DNA from: Cupriavidus gilardii
GTDB taxonomy: Bacteria; Pseudomonadota; Gammaproteobacteria; Burkholderiales; Burkholderiaceae
Direction: 5' to 3'
NCBI RefSeq assembly: GCF_008801915.1
Contig: NZ_VZOV01000001.1
Coordinates: forward strand, 1-64,000
DNA length: 64,000 nucleotides
The translations under genes were made by a program, and so were the position numbers. The notes below the pieces were generated by a model. It had not been told where the DNA came from. It saw only the letters and a program-made list of their open reading frames with translations, and ran no database searches. Positions within the stretch are counted from its first letter, which is position 1; the number at the start of each line of letters is the position of its first letter. Shown here one piece after another: positions 16,161 through 25,319 of the stretch.

Positions 16161-17198
16161 TCAGTCGATGGTGGCGCCGGAGGTCTTCACTACGCCTGCC
16201 CATTTGTCGATCTCGGCGCCGAGGAAACGGCCCGTGGCGTCGGGCGACGTCCATTCCGCGCCGAAGCCCTGCGTGGCGAAACGCGAGCGGACCTCGGCAT
16301 CGTCGAGTACGGTCCGCAGCGCCTTGCCGAGCGCTTCGATCACCGGGGCCGGCGTGCCGGCCGGCGCCAGCAGCGCGTTCCACGCGGTGGCCTCGTAGCC
16401 GGCCAGGCCGGACTCGGCAATCGTCGGCACATCGGGCGCCGCGGGCGAGCGTTTGCCGCTCGTCACGGCCAGCGCCTTGAGCTTGCCGTCGCGCACGAAC
16501 GGCATTGCCGACAGCATCGTGTCGAACATCACCGTGGCCTGGCCGCCGATCACATCGGTCAGCGCTGGCGCGCTGCCCTTGTACGGCACGTGGGTCATGC
16601 GCACGCCGGCCATCGCGTTGAACAGCTCCGCCGACAGATGGGTCGATTGGCCATTGCCGGAACTGGCAAAGGTCACCTGACCGGGCTTGGCCTTGGCAAG
16701 CGCGCTCAATTCGGCGACATTGCGCGCCGGCGTCGACGGCGCGGTGACCAGCACCAGGGGACCGCGCGTCAGCAGGCTGACCGGCGCGAAGTCGCGACGC
16801 GTGTCGTAGCCAGGCTTGCGAAACAGCGTCATGTTGATTGCATGCGCGGTGGTGGCGACCAGCACGGTATAGCCGTCCGGCGCTGCCTTGGCGACGGCCT
16901 CCGCGCCGATATTGCCGCCGGCACCCGGCCGATTTTCGACGACCACCGGTTGCCCGAGCCGCTCGCCAAGCTTCTGCCCCACCACGCGCGCGACGATGTC
17001 GGTGGGACCGCCGGGCGGATAGGGCACGACCATCCGGATCGGCTTTGCCGGCCAGGTTTCCGCATGGCCGGGCCGCGGCAACACGGCGCACAGCGTGCCC
17101 AGCGCGAGCATCGGCAGCAGCGCGCGCAGGACCGGCCGCCTGGTAGAGGAAAACGGACGGGCGAGCGCGGCCCGCCGATGCTGTTGATTCGGCTGCAT
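16161..17198 (-). CDS. Bug/TctC-type periplasmic solute receptor
   Basis: A 345-residue secreted receptor of the tripartite tricarboxylate transporter family. The signal peptide is long and basic (about residues 1-47, ending PRPGHA). The mature start WPAKPIRMVVPYPPGGPTDI and the later GAGGNIGAEAVAKAAPDGYT are the classic family motifs. ATG 17198 is preferred because GGAG lies at the right distance; ATG 17210 is 4 codons earlier. No tctA/tctB membrane genes are nearby, as is usual for the many orphan Bug receptors of Burkholderiales. Its place between the Zn-ribbon protein and the acyl-CoA synthetase suggests it binds the acid processed by the cluster. Confidence 0.9.
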   Translation of the reverse strand: MQPNQQHRRAALARPFSSTRRPVLRALLPMLALGTLCAVLPRPGHAETWPAKPIRMVVPYPPGGPTDIVARVVGQKLGERLGQPVVVENRPGAGGNIGAEAVAKAAPDGYTVLVATTAHAINMTLFRKPGYDTRRDFAPVSLLTRGPLVLVTAPSTPARNVAELSALAKAKPGQVTFASSGNGQSTHLSAELFNAMAGVRMTHVPYKGSAPALTDVIGGQATVMFDTMLSAMPFVRDGKLKALAVTSGKRSPAAPDVPTIAESGLAGYEATAWNALLAPAGTPAPVIEALGKALRTVLDDAEVRSRFATQGFGAEWTSPDATGRFLGAEIDKWAGVVKTSGATID

Positions 17199-17296
17199 AG
17201 GTGTCTCCATCTGGTTGTTGTCGTGCTTGGGCAGCGCCTTCTTGCAGGCAAGCCGCAGCGCCGCATTTCCGCCGCTGCTCTGCGCTGCTCTTGCCG

Positions 17297-17704
17297 CTAT
17301 TCCCGCCGCTGCTCCCGCAGAAATCGCAACAGCGTCCGTTCCCCATGCCGGAAGAACCCGGCGCGCACGCGGTCGCCGATCGCCACGCCCGGCTCGGCAT
17401 GGCCCATCACGCGCGGCCCTTCGTCGAGCGTGGCCAGCACCAGCGTGTAGGGAACCAGTGCGCGGAAGGTGTCGTCCGGCGCCCGCGCGACCTCGGTCAC
17501 CGCGTAGACGGTGGCACTTCCGGCGGCGTCGCGCCACGCGAGCCGGACACTGCCGCAGCGCTGGCAGGCGTGGCGCTCCAGCGATTGCGCCGTGCCACAG
17601 TCGCCGCAGGACTGATAGCGAACGCGGCCCGCTTCCAGACCGTCGGCATAGGGATGACGCCCCTGGCGCAGGACGTCATCGGCGGAATTGGCTGAGCTCG
17701 GCAT
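17297..17704 (-). CDS. Zn-ribbon/OB-fold thiolase partner (DUF35 type)
   Basis: A 135-residue protein with a rubredoxin-like zinc ribbon (about residues 34-52, CGDC and CQRC spaced 15 apart) and an OB-fold (about 55-125, GSATVYAVTEVARAPDDTF). Proteins of this family form complexes with SCP-x-like thiolases or ketosteroid CoA-shortening enzymes and are thought to bind the acyl-CoA. Its start overlaps the thiolase stop (TAATG), so the pair is translationally coupled. Confidence 0.85.
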   Translation of the reverse strand: MPSSANSADDVLRQGRHPYADGLEAGRVRYQSCGDCGTAQSLERHACQRCGSVRLAWRDAAGSATVYAVTEVARAPDDTFRALVPYTLVLATLDEGPRVMGHAEPGVAIGDRVRAGFFRHGERTLLRFLREQRRE

Positions 17705-18858
17705 TACAGGGCCTCCAGCACCAGGCTGACATGGGAAGACAGCACGCCGCCATCGGCATGGAACAGCGCGCGGCGACGCGGACCGATCTGGCGGTGCCCG
17801 GCACGCCCAGCGAGTTGCCGCGTCGCCTCGGCCAGATGCATCAGCCCGCCCGCGACGCCTGAGTGGCCGAACGCCAGCAGGCCGCCATGGGTATTGAGCG
17901 GCAGCGCGCCATCGATATCGAAGTCCCCGGCCAGCAGCCGCGCATGCGCACCACCGCGCGGCGCCACGCCGATTTCTTCGAGCAGCATCAGCAGCGTGAT
18001 GGTGAACGAGTCGTAGATCGCCAGATAGTCGAGCCGGTCGACACCGATGCCGGCCTCCGCGAGCGCACGCGTGGCCGCGTCGCCGGCGCCGGTCGTCATC
18101 ACGCTGTCGATCGCGCACAGATGCTGATGGCGGTGCGCCTGCCCCGCGCCGGCAATCCGCACCTGCCGACCGGATCCCGGCTCCGCCGACACCACCAGCG
18201 CCACCGCGCCATCGGAGATCGGGCAGCAGTCCGACAGCAGCAGCGGCGTCGCCACCGGCTTGGCGGCGCAGGCGGCGGCCGCGGTCAGCGGTTCGCGCAG
18301 ATGCGCATCGAGATGCGTGGCCGCATGCTTGCGCATCAGCACCGCGAAATCCGCCAGGGCGTCGCGCGGCAGGCCGGTTTCCATCAGGTAACGCGAGGCC
18401 AGCAGTGCGTAGTACGCCGGCACCGAGGCGCCGTTCGGCACCTCGACTTGCGGCTCGCCGACCTGGGCCAGCGTCTGCACCGACTGGTCGCGGCTCTGTC
18501 CGCTCAGGCGGTTTTCGCCGGCCACCACCAGCACATGGCGGCAGCGGCCGGCGCGCACCAGCTCGCGCGCCAGCATCGCCATCGCTCCGCCGGTGGCCCC
18601 GCCGGCGGCCATGCCGTGCGCATAGGCGGGTTGCAGAGAGGCATATTCGCAGAAGCGGTCGGCCAGCATCAGATGCGGCAACGTGGTCGCGTAACCGCAC
18701 AGCACGCCGTCGATGTCGCCGCGCGACAGCTCGGCTTCCGCCAGCGCGGCATCGGCGGCCTGCGCCATCAGCGTCAGCGGCGTGCTGCCGGGCAGCCTGC
18801 CGAAGCGGGTATTGCCGGCGCCGCGCAACCAGGCGGCGCGTTGCGTCGATTCGCTCAT
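17704..18858 (-). CDS. SCP-x-like thiolase-fold protein
   Basis: A 384-residue thiolase-fold protein of the lipid-transfer/SCP-x group. The C-terminal catalytic His is seen in NTHGGLLAFGHSGVAGG (about residue 330). At the position where thiolases carry the nucleophilic Cys the sequence reads GMAAGGATGGAMAML, with no Cys, as in many SCP-x-like aldolase/thiolase partners that act with a DUF35 protein. A retro-aldol or non-classical carbon-carbon cleavage is therefore more likely than ordinary thiolysis. It lies 12 bases after the binding-protein gene in the cluster. Confidence 0.8.
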   Translation of the reverse strand: MSESTQRAAWLRGAGNTRFGRLPGSTPLTLMAQAADAALAEAELSRGDIDGVLCGYATTLPHLMLADRFCEYASLQPAYAHGMAAGGATGGAMAMLARELVRAGRCRHVLVVAGENRLSGQSRDQSVQTLAQVGEPQVEVPNGASVPAYYALLASRYLMETGLPRDALADFAVLMRKHAATHLDAHLREPLTAAAACAAKPVATPLLLSDCCPISDGAVALVVSAEPGSGRQVRIAGAGQAHRHQHLCAIDSVMTTGAGDAATRALAEAGIGVDRLDYLAIYDSFTITLLMLLEEIGVAPRGGAHARLLAGDFDIDGALPLNTHGGLLAFGHSGVAGGLMHLAEATRQLAGRAGHRQIGPRRRALFHADGGVLSSHVSLVLEAL

Positions 18859-18870
18859 GTCCGGCCCATG

Positions 18871-20139
18871 TCAGCGCTTCAGCAGCGGGCACTTCGACTT
18901 CGACGGCGGGATGAACGCCTGGTCGCCGGGCACCGTCGCAAGCACCTTGTAGTAGTCCCACGGGTACTTCGACTCGGCCTGCGTCTTCACCTCGAACAGG
19001 TACATGTCATGCACCATGCGCCCGTCCTCGCGGATACGGCCGTTGGATGTGAAGAAGTCCTGGATCGGCATCGCCTTCATCTGCTTCATCACCGCGGCGG
19101 TTTCGTCCGTGCCGGCGGCCTGCACGGCCTTCAGATAGTGCATTACCGACGAGTAGACGCCCGCCTGGCTCATGTTCGGCATCTTCTTGAGCTTGTCGAA
19201 ATACCGGCGCGACCATTTGCGGGTGGCGTCGTTCATGTCCCAATAGAACGCCTCGGTCAGCACCAGGCCCGCCGCGGTCTTCAGGCCGATTGCATGGATG
19301 TCGTTGATATACAGCAGCAGGCCGGCCAGCTTCTGCTTGTTGTCGCGCGTCAGGCCGAACTCGTGCGCGGCCTTGATCGCGTTGACGGAGTCCCCGCCCG
19401 CGTTGGCAAGGCCCACGACCTGCGCCTTGCTGGCCTGCGCCTGCAGCAGATAGGAGGCGAAGTCGCTGGCGCCGATCGGATGGCGCGCGGCGCCGAGCAC
19501 CTTGCCGCCGGTTTCGTTGACCACGGTGGTGGCCGAGTCCTGCAGCGTGTGGCCGAACGCGTAGTCGGCAGTCAGGAAATACCAGCTCTTGCCGCCGCGC
19601 TGGACCATCGCGCGGGCGGTGGTGTTGGCGAGCGCATAGGTATCGTAGGCGTAATGCACGGAGATCGGCGTGCACAGATCGTTGGTCAGCCGCTCGGTGC
19701 CGGGGCCCGAGAACACCACGATCCGGTTCTTCTGCTTGGCGACTTCGAGCACGGCGAGCGCGGGCGCGGATGCCGCGACATCGAGGATCGCGTCGACGCG
19801 GTCCGTGTCGAACCATTCGCGCGCCTTGTTGGCGGCGATGTCGGCCTTGTTCTGATGATCGGCGACCACCAGCTCGATCTTGCGGCCCAGCACCTTGCCG
19901 CCGAAGTCGTCGATCGCCATCTGCGCGGCGGTGGCGCTGCCGCGGCCGGTCACGTCGGCATACAGGCCGCTCATGTCGAGAATCAGGCCGACCTTGACCA
20001 GATCGTCGGAGACGGTGGCCTTTGTCTGCGCCTGGGCGTAGGCAGTGCCGCCGAGCGACAGCGCGCATGCGCCCAGCATGCCGGCAAATGCGCGCGAAAC
20101 AGGGCCGGCAATGCGCCGGCGTGCGGAAAACGGCTTCAT
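18871..20139 (-). CDS. ABC transporter substrate-binding protein (Leu/Ile/Val type)
   Basis: A 422-residue periplasmic binding protein of the type 1 Peripla_BP_6 family. The signal peptide is about residues 1-38 (ending TAYAQAQT). The mature protein opens VKVGLILDMSGLYADVTG, the family's first strand and ligand loop, and ends in a Cys/Lys-rich tail (KSKCPLLKR). Relatives bind branched-chain amino acids, aromatic acids or amides. No cognate liv-type permease or ATPase genes are in the window. It sits between the cyclase and thiolase genes in the cluster. Confidence 0.88.
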   Translation of the reverse strand: MKPFSARRRIAGPVSRAFAGMLGACALSLGGTAYAQAQTKATVSDDLVKVGLILDMSGLYADVTGRGSATAAQMAIDDFGGKVLGRKIELVVADHQNKADIAANKAREWFDTDRVDAILDVAASAPALAVLEVAKQKNRIVVFSGPGTERLTNDLCTPISVHYAYDTYALANTTARAMVQRGGKSWYFLTADYAFGHTLQDSATTVVNETGGKVLGAARHPIGASDFASYLLQAQASKAQVVGLANAGGDSVNAIKAAHEFGLTRDNKQKLAGLLLYINDIHAIGLKTAAGLVLTEAFYWDMNDATRKWSRRYFDKLKKMPNMSQAGVYSSVMHYLKAVQAAGTDETAAVMKQMKAMPIQDFFTSNGRIREDGRMVHDMYLFEVKTQAESKYPWDYYKVLATVPGDQAFIPPSKSKCPLLKR

Positions 20140-20174
20140 ATCGTGTGTCTCCTCCGGATCGTTGGTGTCGCCGC

Positions 20175-21242
20175 TCAGACGGTGGCGATCGGTGTGGTGG
20201 GCGAACCGACCGCCCCGGGCAGGCGTAGCGGCGGCGCCGTCAGCATGAAGCGGGTGCGGCCGTGCTCGCGCAGCCATTGCGCCAGTTCGCGCAGATACCA
20301 GAGCTCGCCCAGCGGCAGGCCAAGCTTGAACAGGCAGTGGTGGTGCAGCGGCAGCAGCGGATGCGGACCCGGACCGCTGGCGGGCTGCGCCGGATAGCGC
20401 TCGACCGCGTAGTTGTCGGCGATCAGTGCGGCGATGCCGGCATCGGTGATCCACTGCAGCAGCTTGTCGTCGCGTCCGTTCAGCGCGCTGCAGCTATGGT
20501 GAAGCACGTTCTCGTCGGGCTCGCGCCGCATCGACAGCACCACCTCGGCGAAGCCGGTGCGCAGCAGCAGCATGTCGCCGCGCTCGACCTCGACGCGGTC
20601 CGCTTCCATCGCGCGCATCAGCTCGTCGTAGCCGATATCGCGGAAGTCGGTGCCATAGCAGTGCGCCAGATCGACCAGCACGCCGCGGCCCTGCATGCCC
20701 TTGACGGCGAAGTTCTCGATGCCGAGCGCGCGCGCCTCGCTGTGTTCGTGATTGCAGCCGTGGGCGGCGAAGTGATCGTCGTCGGCATAGTCGACCGGTC
20801 CGACAATATGTTCGTTGGCGCGATAGCCGTTGTAGTAGACCCGCTCGGGGCGGCCGTCGCCGTCGGCATCGAACAGCGCGCCGACGTGGGCCAGCGAATC
20901 CCATTGCGTCGAGTACTGCAGCGACAGCAGCACCTGGTCGTCGCTGATCACGTCGGTGGCCTTGGGGTCGACCTTGGCGAGCGGGAAATTGACGTAGGGC
21001 AGGTCGTCGCGGAAGGTGGGACGCAGCACCGGCGGATGGCGGCGCGGATTGAGCTTGTTGCCGCCGGGATAGTCCAGCGGCAGCGACAGGCAGAAGCTCA
21101 GGCCCGCCTGGACCTCCTGCGCAGCCTTGCGTACCTGCTCGGCGCCGATCAGATTGAGCCGCCCGATCTGGTCGTCGGGGCCGAAGTCGCCCCAGGTCGA
21201 ACCGTCGGGACGTTGTTTCCAGCGCATGCCTGATGTCTCCAT
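20175..21242 (-). CDS. cyclase family protein (kynurenine formamidase-like)
   Basis: A 355-residue metal-dependent hydrolase of the putative cyclase family (PF04199). The metal-binding core is visible as QWDSLAHVGALF (about residue 114) and GRGVLVDLAH (about 185), with AAHGCNHEHSEA between. Relatives hydrolyse amides or lactones such as N-formylkynurenine or isatin. It is the first enzyme gene after the IclR gene, 90 bases downstream on the same strand. ATG 21242 has GGAGG upstream. The substrate is unknown; context suggests ring or amide opening before CoA activation. Confidence 0.85.
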   Translation of the reverse strand: METSGMRWKQRPDGSTWGDFGPDDQIGRLNLIGAEQVRKAAQEVQAGLSFCLSLPLDYPGGNKLNPRRHPPVLRPTFRDDLPYVNFPLAKVDPKATDVISDDQVLLSLQYSTQWDSLAHVGALFDADGDGRPERVYYNGYRANEHIVGPVDYADDDHFAAHGCNHEHSEARALGIENFAVKGMQGRGVLVDLAHCYGTDFRDIGYDELMRAMEADRVEVERGDMLLLRTGFAEVVLSMRREPDENVLHHSCSALNGRDDKLLQWITDAGIAALIADNYAVERYPAQPASGPGPHPLLPLHHHCLFKLGLPLGELWYLRELAQWLREHGRTRFMLTAPPLRLPGAVGSPTTPIATV

Positions 21243-21332
21243 GTCGGTGGTCCTCCTTGTTGTTGTTCGGGATGTCCTTTGCGTGGCCGGCGTTTGCGGC
21301 GGCAGCCCGCCGGCATGGCGGGGCGGATTCGA

Positions 21333-22169
21333 TTACGGCGTATCGGCTGGCGACAGCGCGGCAGCCGTCGTGCGCGCGGCGGCGCCACGGTGCGGCCAGC
21401 GGTCGGGCTGCGGCGCCTCGATGGCGCCCAGATGGGCGACGATGCCGTCGGCCTCGCGCCGCAGCGCCTTGGCCATCGCGGCCTCCCGTTCGGTGATGCG
21501 CTCGTTCAGCGCGGCGATGCTCAGTGCCCCGAGCGGATAGCCGTCGGGCCCCGGCAACGCGATCGCGATGCCGCCCATGCGCTCGACCACCACATCGAGC
21601 AGCACCGCGTAGCCGCGCTCGCGCGTCGCCTCGACATGGCGCAGCAGCGCCGCCGTGCTCAGCCGCGGATAACGCTTCAGTGCCGGCGCCACGCAGCGCA
21701 GTACCGCCTCGATTTCGTCGTCGGGAAGGGCGGCCAGCAAGGCCAGGCTGCCGGCGCCCACGCCGAGCGGGCGGCGGCTGCCGATATCGAGATAGTTGGC
21801 GCGGATTGGAAAATTGCCGAAGCGCAGCTCGGTGCAGACCGATTCCCAGCCGCTCGGCACCGACAGGATCGCGGTGTCCTCGAACGCGCAGGCGAGGCGG
21901 ATCAGCGCCGGACGGGCCAGGGGCCGCATGTCGAGGCGCCGCAGCGCGGCCGCGCGCAACACCAGCCATTCGGGGCCGGGACTGAAGGCCTTGGTAGCGG
22001 GGTCGCGCGAAACCAGCCCTTCGGCCGCCAGCGTGTCGAGCAACCGCAGCGCCGACGCCTTGTCGACGCCCGATGCCTGCGCCAGGTCGGTCAGCCGCGT
22101 ATTACGCGGATCCGACAGCGCCCGTAGCAGCTGGCAAGCCTTGCGCAGCGACGATCCCTGCGTCGTCAT
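21333..22169 (-). CDS. IclR-family transcriptional regulator
   Basis: A 278-residue regulator with an N-terminal winged helix (about 8-68, NTRLTDLAQASGVDKASALRLLDTL) and a C-terminal IclR effector domain (about 85-255, ending LGALSIAALNERI). IclR proteins control aromatic and carboxylic acid catabolism. Heading the cluster on the same strand and followed by all its enzymes, it probably regulates both itself and them through the dyads at 22191-22259. Confidence 0.88.
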   Translation of the reverse strand: MTTQGSSLRKACQLLRALSDPRNTRLTDLAQASGVDKASALRLLDTLAAEGLVSRDPATKAFSPGPEWLVLRAAALRRLDMRPLARPALIRLACAFEDTAILSVPSGWESVCTELRFGNFPIRANYLDIGSRRPLGVGAGSLALLAALPDDEIEAVLRCVAPALKRYPRLSTAALLRHVEATRERGYAVLLDVVVERMGGIAIALPGPDGYPLGALSIAALNERITEREAAMAKALRREADGIVAHLGAIEAPQPDRWPHRGAAARTTAAALSPADTP

Positions 22170-22190
22170 CCGGCCGTCTCCCTGTTCTGG

Positions 22191-22259
22191 TCATTTTGCG
22201 GAATGAAACCGCAGATGCCGTTATAGGGCGACCACAGGGCTGCGTCATTTTGCGACGCA
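22191..22259. promoter_or_regulatory. two dyads upstream of the IclR gene, candidate operators
   Basis: TCATTTTGCGGAATGA (22191-22206) and TGCGTCATTTTGCGACGCA (22241-22259) each have inverted arms and share the core TCATTTTGCG. They are spaced about 50 bp apart, 22-90 bases before the regulator start. Two repeats of one core suggest a specific binding protein, most simply the adjacent IclR. Confidence 0.5.
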
Positions 22260-22336
22260 TCAAAGTTTCGCCGCGTGAAACTCGATTGGCGGACTCGCAA
22301 CGACGCTCGGCCGATGTGTCGGCCGTGTTTGCTTTA

Positions 22337-22372
22337 CCGGACATTCGCCGGCAGAGGCGGAGAAATGTCCGG
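22337..22372. repeat. hairpin between nasA and the IclR gene
   Basis: CCGGACATT (22337-22345) and AATGTCCGG (22364-22372) are perfect inverted arms, with further CGCC/GGCG pairing inside. No T-run follows. It may stabilise or terminate the nas transcript, which ends at 22444 reading toward it. Confidence 0.45.
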
Positions 22373-22443
22373 AATTCCGGATCCGAAGAAAGCTGGCTGG
22401 AATCATCAGGCGCAACAACGGGCCGCGGGCTCGACGGCAACAC

Positions 22444-25251
22444 CTATCCCGAAAACACCGGCTCATCCCGATCGACCTTCGCCGCGGCCAGCAGCGCGTT
22501 CAGTTCGGGCACGCACGAACCGCAATTGCCGCCGGCCTTGACGCAGGCGGTGATCTCGGCCGCGCTGCGCAGGCCGTGCTGGCGGATCGCGTCGCAGATG
22601 GTATTGCGCCCGACGCCGAAGCAGGAGCAGACCGTCGGGCCGGCATCGGCGCCGGGTTGGGCCGCCTGGCCGATCAGCAGGCCGATGCGGTCCTCGTCAT
22701 CCAGCAGGTCCTTGGCGAACAGGCTGCCGAGCCAGGCCCGTGCCGGCAGCACGTCGGGCCGCGTCGAGACATAGACGCAGGCCTGGAGCCGGTCGTCGAC
22801 CACCAGGGCGGCATGGTAGATGCCGGCGGAGCGGTCCTCGTATTCGATCCAGTCCGCTTCCGGGTCGGCCGCGCCGAGCAGTTGGCGCGCCCAGGCGGCG
22901 CGATCGGCCACCGACTCGCGGCCGGCGAATTCGTAGCGCTGGAATTGCCGGCCCGTCACGCGCGTCCACCAGGTCAGCGCACCGCAGTCCAGCGTGTCGC
23001 GCGCCAGCGCGAAGCCGTGCCACGAGACCGGGAAAGGATCGATACGGACCGGGGTGTGCTTGAACTCGGGCTCACCGGACACCGGATCGACCACCGGATT
23101 GACCAGCGCGCCGACGCGCGCATCGGAACTGAACCGCCCATTCCAGTGAATCGGCACGAACACGCTGCCGCGCGGAATGCCGCCGCCATGGCGCACGCGC
23201 ACCACCATCGCACCCCAGCGCGTCGACACCCGCGCGAGGCGGCCCTCGCCGACGCCGCACAGCAGTGCATCCTGCGGGTGCATGTCGACGAAGGGTTCGG
23301 GCAGGTGTTCGGCCAGGCGCGCCGACTTGCCGGTGCGGGTCATCGTGTGCCACTGGTCGCGCACGCGGCCGGTGTTCAGGATCAGCGGATAGTCCTCGTC
23401 GGTCGCGTGCACCGGTTTGCGCGGCGCGGTGGCGACAAAGCGCGCGCGCCGATCCGGATGCGAGAAGCCGCCGTCTGCGAACAGGCGTGCCGTGCCGGCG
23501 CCTTCCGCCCGCACCGGCCATTGCACCGGTTGCAGCGCGTCGTAGCCCTGCGCGTCGAGGCCGGCGAGGCCGCCGATGTCGAAGGCGCGCGGGACCGTGC
23601 CTGCGCTGCCGCCCTGATTTCGGTACGCCGACAGCCGCGCATGCTCGTCGAAGATCTCGCGCGGCGAACCATAGTCGAAGCCGGCAAAGCCCATGCGGCG
23701 CGCCACCTGGCAGACGATCCACCAGTCGGCCCGGGCCTCGCCCGGTGCGGGCAGGAAGGCGCGCTGGCGCGAGATGCGCCGCTCCGAATTGGTCACCGTG
23801 CCGTCCTTTTCGCCCCAACCCAGCGCCGGCAGCAGGATATGCGCGCTGTCGTTGGTATCGGTGCGGGTGACGATATCCGACGCGATCACCAGTTCGCAGC
23901 GCTGCAGCGCGCGGCGGGCCTGGTCGGCGTCGGGCAGGCTGACCACCGGATTGGTGGCCATCACCCACACCGCCTTGATGCGGCCTTGCTCGATCGCCTC
24001 GAACAGTTCGACGGCCTTCAGGCCGGGACGATCGGCGATGGCCGGTGCGTCCCAGAAGGTCTGCACCAGCTCGCGATGGCGCGGCTCGGTCAGCTCCAGA
24101 TGGGCGGCGAGCATGTTGGCCAGGCCGCCGACCTCGCGCCCGCCCATCGCGTTCGGCTGGCCGGTCAGCGAGAACGGGCCCATGCCCGGCTTGCCGATGC
24201 GGCCGGTCAACAGGTGGCAATTGATGATGCTGTTGACCTTGTCGGTGCCCGCCGACGATTGGTTGACGCCCTGCGAGTACGCGGTGACCACGCGCGGCGT
24301 GCCGGCAAACCACTGATAGAAGGTCAGCAGATCGGCCGGATCGATCTTGCAGGCACGGGCGACGGCAGCCAGATCGGCCTCGCCCGCGGCGGCCTGCAAT
24401 GCGGCCGCCAGCGCGTCGTCACCATCGGTATGCGCCTGCACGAACTGCGCATCGATGGCGCCTTGGCGATGCAGATGATGCAGCAGGCCGTTGAACAGCC
24501 AGACGTCGGTGCCCGGTTTTACCGGCAGGTGCAGGTCGGCCAGATCGCAGGTGGCGGTGCGGCGCGGATCGATCACGACCAGCTTCATCTGCGGGCGTTC
24601 GGCCTTGGCCCTGGCCAGCCGCTGGAACAGGATCGGGTGGCACCACGCGGTGTTCGAGCCGACCAGCACGACCAGATCGGCCAGATCGAGATCCTCGTAG
24701 CAGCCGGGCACGATGTCCTCGCCGAACGCGCGCTTGTGGCCGGCCACGGCCGACGACATGCACAGCCGCGAGTTGGTGTCGATATTGGCCGTGCCGATGA
24801 AGCCCTTCATCAGCTTGTTGGCGACGTAGTAATCCTCGGTCAGCAGTTGCCCGGAAACATAGAGGGCGACAGATTCGGGGCCATGGCGCGCGATGATGTC
24901 GCGCAGGCCCGAGGCTGCACGGTCGAGCGCCTCGTCCCATGACGCCTGCCGCAGCGTGCCGTCGGCCGCGCGCAATTGCGGATGCAGCAGGCGGTCGTTC
25001 AGGCCGACGGTTTCGGCCAGTGCCGAACCCTTGACGCACAGCCGTCCCGCATTGGCGGGATGCGACGGATCGCCGGCGACCTCGACGGTGCCGTCGGCGT
25101 GCCGCTGCGCGCGAACGCCGCAGCCCACGCCGCAGTAGGGGCAGGTCGTCTGCACGCTCGTCACCGGCGTGGCACGCGCCGCGGCGTCTGCCGCGATGGC
25201 GACTGGAATATCGGAGAGTTTCACACCTTGCCCCTTGCTACTGGATTCCAT
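22444..25251 (-). CDS. nasA: assimilatory nitrate reductase catalytic subunit
   Basis: A 935-residue cytoplasmic molybdoenzyme that reduces nitrate to nitrite. The [4Fe-4S] site is C37-x2-C40-x3-C44-x27-C72 (TCPYCGVGCGV). The molybdopterin oxidoreductase domain fills about 75-560, the MGD-binding C-terminal domain about 600-760 (NTGRVRDQWHTMTRTGKS). A BFD-like [2Fe-2S] domain closes the protein (about 872-925, VCSCFGVGRN and GGNCGSCVPEL). Absence of a Tat signal and presence of the BFD domain mark the NADH-linked Nas type rather than Nap. It is last in the nas operon. Electrons probably come from the FAD protein encoded just upstream. Confidence 0.93.
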   Translation of the reverse strand: MESSSKGQGVKLSDIPVAIAADAAARATPVTSVQTTCPYCGVGCGVRAQRHADGTVEVAGDPSHPANAGRLCVKGSALAETVGLNDRLLHPQLRAADGTLRQASWDEALDRAASGLRDIIARHGPESVALYVSGQLLTEDYYVANKLMKGFIGTANIDTNSRLCMSSAVAGHKRAFGEDIVPGCYEDLDLADLVVLVGSNTAWCHPILFQRLARAKAERPQMKLVVIDPRRTATCDLADLHLPVKPGTDVWLFNGLLHHLHRQGAIDAQFVQAHTDGDDALAAALQAAAGEADLAAVARACKIDPADLLTFYQWFAGTPRVVTAYSQGVNQSSAGTDKVNSIINCHLLTGRIGKPGMGPFSLTGQPNAMGGREVGGLANMLAAHLELTEPRHRELVQTFWDAPAIADRPGLKAVELFEAIEQGRIKAVWVMATNPVVSLPDADQARRALQRCELVIASDIVTRTDTNDSAHILLPALGWGEKDGTVTNSERRISRQRAFLPAPGEARADWWIVCQVARRMGFAGFDYGSPREIFDEHARLSAYRNQGGSAGTVPRAFDIGGLAGLDAQGYDALQPVQWPVRAEGAGTARLFADGGFSHPDRRARFVATAPRKPVHATDEDYPLILNTGRVRDQWHTMTRTGKSARLAEHLPEPFVDMHPQDALLCGVGEGRLARVSTRWGAMVVRVRHGGGIPRGSVFVPIHWNGRFSSDARVGALVNPVVDPVSGEPEFKHTPVRIDPFPVSWHGFALARDTLDCGALTWWTRVTGRQFQRYEFAGRESVADRAAWARQLLGAADPEADWIEYEDRSAGIYHAALVVDDRLQACVYVSTRPDVLPARAWLGSLFAKDLLDDEDRIGLLIGQAAQPGADAGPTVCSCFGVGRNTICDAIRQHGLRSAAEITACVKAGGNCGSCVPELNALLAAAKVDRDEPVFSG

Positions 25252-25319
25252 GTTGGCGCCGTGATGTCACATTCGTCCCCGCGCACGCGGGGACGACGAC
25301 GGTATCGCCCACCATGTCG

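Noticed and set aside
22576..24942. 788-codon frame antisense to nasA
   Set aside because: The composition is typical of an antisense shadow (Arg, Gln, His, Gly), while nasA has all its motifs.
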